Assembly: GCF_021044625.1 (NCBI RefSeq)
Contig: NZ_CP087999.1
Span: forward strand, 1,319,001 to 1,383,000
From: Geomonas sp. RF6
GTDB taxonomy: Bacteria; Desulfobacterota; Desulfuromonadia; Geobacterales; Geobacteraceae
Direction of reading: 5' to 3'
DNA: 64,000 nucleotides
In this document: one piece after another, positions 63,301 through 64,000 of the stretch
Numbering within the stretch: the first letter of the stretch is position 1
How the letters are laid out: every line of letters starts with the position of its first letter
Translations under genes and position numbers: made by a program
The notes under the pieces: generated by a model
What the model was told of the DNA's origin: nothing
Seen by the model: only the letters and a program-made list of their open reading frames with translations
Database searches by the model: none

Positions 63301-64000
63301 CTTTCTCTACCGTAAGGGTCTGCCGGGCGGTGCCGGGGGCGTAGTTGGTGTCGCCGGCCTGGCTGGCGACGATTTCTGTCGTTCCGGCACCGACGATCGT
63401 GACGGTGCTCCCCGAGACCGTCGCTACGGTCGGGTTGGAGCTCGTGAAGGAAATCGTGTTCCCCGAATCGCCGCCGGTGGCGGTGATATCGAAGGGCAGT
63501 GCTCCATAGGTGTTCCTTTCGAAAGGAGTGATGGAGACCGTCTGGCTCGCCTGCCCGACCGCCAGGATTCCGTCAACGAACCGGAAGGTGTAATTGGCTG
63601 CCTTTAGTGTGCCTGCCGAAACGGTGATGGAATAGCTGCCGACGGGGCTCGACTGGAGAGCGCTGGTGCTGACGACTGGTTCCCCCTCGAGATTCGCTGC
63701 TGTCTCGCCATCGATAAAGCCGCTGTAGCTGACGGCAAGCTCCCGGTTGGGGGTGTTGTATGGGCGGCTTTGGTCGTTGGCGGTGACGGTCACGACTGCC
63801 TTTTCTACCGTGAGGGTCTGCTGCGCCGTCGCGGAGGCGTAGTTGCTGTCACCGGGCTGGGTGGCGGTGATCATCGTGCTCCCAGCGCCGACGATGGTGA
63901 CGGTGGAGCCATCGATTGTGGCGACCGCCGTGTTGGAACTGGTGAAGCTAACGGGCTGACCGGAAGCGCCGCCGGTGTAGCCAAGGGGGAAGCTCCCTGC
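57311..64000 (-). CDS. Giant MBG/Ig-like repeat surface protein (partial, 5' end outside)
   Basis: At least 2229 residues; the frame is open to the window edge, where AGSFPLGYTGGASGQPVSFT continues the repeat pattern, so the start lies beyond 64000. It is a string of beta-domains: Big_2-like (SFTSSNPTVATVSGSTVTIV, GDTNYAPGTA), MBG_2/YDG (ASRPYGAENPAFTAAYTGFV, ANYTF), and Ig-like cap units (LNASATPGGG, TYTPADTTNYSTVT). Near the C-terminus come an ANG-ACG-type Cys-containing unit (VNGACGTANGAS), a fibronectin-like stretch and a closing domain with LYNGWNIIAVPY and LKPGWTMVASPQ. No exosortase tail is present. It is probably a secreted adhesin or matrix fibre and heads the exosortase operon. Confidence 0.85.
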   Translation of the reverse strand, partial: AGSFPLGYTGGASGQPVSFTSSNTAVATIDGSTVTIVGAGSTMITATQPGDSNYASATAQQTLTVEKAVVTVTANDQSRPYNTPNRELAVSYSGFIDGETAANLEGEPVVSTSALQSSPVGSYSITVSAGTLKAANYTFRFVDGILAVGQASQTVSITPFERNTYGALPFDITATGGDSGNTISFTSSNPTVATVSGSTVTIVGAGTTEIVASQAGDTNYAPGTARQTLTVEKAPLMVAVAAASRPYGAENPAFTAAYTGFVNNENEKALLGAPQFSTTAAAGSPVGEYEIVVSRGNLFSNNYEFSYGNGKLVVEKATPVITWNTPSDIIVGSPLSGSELNGSASVPGTFSYTPDSGEVLSLGSQTLSTTFTPQDSVNYSTATMTVALNVVPKNRATITLGNLSQTYDGSSKSVSVTTTPAPLEVTVSYSGTAGTSYGPTATAPTAAGTYTVTATVNDPTYQGTASGTLLVARGAQTITVGTPAPASAPYNSSFTVAATAPGGSVKYSSGTGTICTNVGATFTMVSGSGTCVVQYDQEGNGNYLAAASVTNNTAAAKAAQGVVTVSAPVAATYGETGLRATAEGGSGSGAYSYSAGASTACSVDPSTGALTFTSGTGSCSIVATRGADAYYHLSAPSAPAAITVGKQAQIISFESLPPVTYGAADFALRATGGASGKPVTYAISDPTVATVSADGLVHVLRAGSATITASQSGDSNYSAAADVAQTLSVRKAFLTVTANDATRAYGEANPAFTAVMTGFVNDENPEAISGAPAFATEAGSTSPVGPYFIIPSRGALTSNNYDFAFVNGILTVTQATPSITERPAASGIVFGEALSASTLSGGKASTAGTFAFTAPSAVPTAAGTYPAAVTFTPADSGNYKAAAVTVDVPVAKATPTITAPPTATGIVYGQTLSASTLTGGKGSVAGSFSFKVPGTAPSATGSYSAEVVFTPSDSSNYTTATATVDVAVAKGTPTITSPPVASGIRYGQSLSSSSLTGGTASVAGTFTFTSPDAVPAAVGPYSAAITFTPTDPGYAPVSDTVTVAVGKGSATVTLEKLGQTYDGTPRSVTATTDPANLQVEVSYDGSSSAPTSAGSYAVTATINDSSFEGSATGTLIVAKGSQTITFGALAEKTYGAGDFGPGASASSGLPVAYTSSAPAVATVTAEGLIHIVGAGSATITATQGGDDNRLPAAAVAQTLTVQKAVITVTATNASRAYGEPNPDFSATYSGLMLGEAAAAVISGTPGFTTTATAGSIPGSYPITPEIGSLSADNYTFVFAPGTLAVGFASQTITFNPIEPKTYGAGSFPLSYTGGASGQPVSFTSSNTAVATVDGSTVTIVGAGSTIITATQPGDGNYASATAQQTLTVEKAIVTVTADDKSRPYNTQNPPFTVSYSGFVSGETAAKLEGEPVVSTSALQSSPVGSYPITVSAGTLAAANYSLRFVDGTLAVGQASQTVSITPLERKRYGDLPFDITATGGESRNPISFTSSNPAVATVSGSTVTIVGAGTTEIVASQPGDTNYAPGTAREPLTVEKAPLVVAAADASRPYGAENPAFTAAYSGFVKNENEKDLLGAPHFSTIAAAGTPVGEYEIVVSRGTLFSNNYEFSYGNGKLVVEKATPVITWSDPADIFVGSALSGTELNASATPGGGSFGYAPAAGTTLVTGRHSLSVVYTPADTANYTTATKTVTLNVVPKIAATVSLTSLSQTYDGAAKRVTVTTTPANLPVEVTYNGSSTVPSSAGSYNVVATINSASYTGSASGTLVVAKGQPVVSWSNPAGITYGAALSAVQLNASATPAGGSFVYTPAAGTVLPAGAGQILSVTYTPADTTNYSTVTKTAAITVAKATPAITWGNPAGITYGTPLSAAQLNATASVPGSYSYSPAHGAILTAGSQTLSVTFTPLDSANYATASATAVLVVAGNPAVNGACGTANGASYSATPVTNLCTAGTASAVSGTGPWSWSCSGLNGGASATCSAALTAPVVTTQPSASFAALKSGTTFTVSRSEGGKAFTPVVATTSTTFKDTAALLPNTIYQYTVTSDTDPTQTVFMTIRTPLYNGWNIIAVPYATSGVNASTFFGGGASAVYEWVPSGATAETSNSPLGSYVTVATLTPGKGYFVKATGSGTTLVYAGNPGPSSASITLKPGWTMVASPQTSNKTNIGTKWLIDGNPLSQAISANRIGGSVYWWNGSAYDSWSIIGSNPVIETWKGYWILNLDSQNHSLTIQ
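59125..60091 (-). repeat. Long internal duplication in the giant gene, copy 1
   Basis: This stretch matches 63034-64000 at an offset of 3909 bases (1303 codons) with only scattered differences, e.g. both contain CCGTTGCCGTAGCTGAATTC at 59164 and 63073. The match is far closer than among other repeats of the gene. Confidence 0.8.
63034..64000 (-). repeat. Long internal duplication in the giant gene, copy 2 (runs off the window)
   Basis: Second copy of 59125-60091. Homology continues to the window edge and may extend further. Weaker colinear similarity also reaches left to about 62770, matching 58860. Confidence 0.8.

Noticed and set aside
1-64000. CRISPR arrays, rRNA genes, transposases, prophage genes
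   Set aside because: None seen: no regularly spaced repeats, no rRNA sequence, no DDE or tyrosine recombinase motifs in the translated frames.

Overview
The window looks like a chromosomal segment from a GC-rich member of the Geobacter group (Desulfuromonadales). The evidence is indirect: the order precorrin-2 dehydrogenase, ccsA, hemA, hemC, cobA/hemD fusion, hemB; the split glycine dehydrogenase beside lipoyl genes; the density of PAS-containing hybrid kinases; and an exosortase locus. No 16S gene is present, so the placement is inference. All coordinates, motif positions and comparisons were read by eye; no database search was run.

Layout. 1-3413: glycine cleavage P-protein (gcvPA end, gcvPB), a LipM-like octanoyltransferase and lipoyl synthase, a functional set because glycine cleavage H-protein must be lipoylated. 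3608-5100: secreted M23 peptidase, then a thioredoxin/TlpA-like pair on the minus strand. 5449-12249: siroheme and heme synthesis with a cytochrome c assembly (CcsA-type) protein, ending in a strong terminator. 12300-15700: cupin with an FNR-type site, ribonuclease Z-like hydrolase, YciH, an S4 RNA-binding protein, an EF-P paralogue of the EfpL/YeiP type and tRNA-Phe. 15811-25993: six signalling genes on the minus strand (three hybrid or sensor kinases plus a response regulator, and a NarX/NarL-like pair). 26000-36740: GNAT, lipid kinase, metallophosphoesterase, DUF2950 protein, another hybrid kinase, a degenerate HEPN-like protein, a double OmpA-domain protein and mobB, with several families of intergenic palindromic repeats.

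37015-43900, directly downstream of tRNA-Asn, has an accessory character: a small type VI-associated protein, a class 3 lipase-like effector candidate, a periplasmic ankyrin immunity candidate, a BrnT/BrnA toxin-antitoxin pair with a clear operator palindrome, a gene remnant, a Cys-rich lipoprotein with a Lys-rich tail, and a NAGPA-type glycosidase with FN3 and Big domains. 44135-52487 is a nine-gene minus-strand operon in which every product has a signal peptide or lipobox; it includes a lipoprotein caspase homologue, a DUF4384 protein, and four proteins with what looks like the same LPP20/FlgT-N-like domain. A candidate structured leader RNA with its own terminator lies upstream of it.

53064-54577 is a coupled nucleotidyltransferase and TIM-barrel isomerase; 54691-55470 a Sel1 lipoprotein. 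55563-64000 is a tight minus-strand operon of a giant repetitive MBG/Ig-like surface protein (5' end beyond the window), a small secreted beta-rich protein, a 66-residue protein with a PEP-CTERM-like tail, and an exosortase with intact Cys/Arg/His. The most unusual points are the exosortase operon with its tiny putative substrate, the caspase secretome operon, the effector/immunity cassette, and a REP-like element that supplies the same C-terminal residues (CRPE-stop) to two unrelated proteins.
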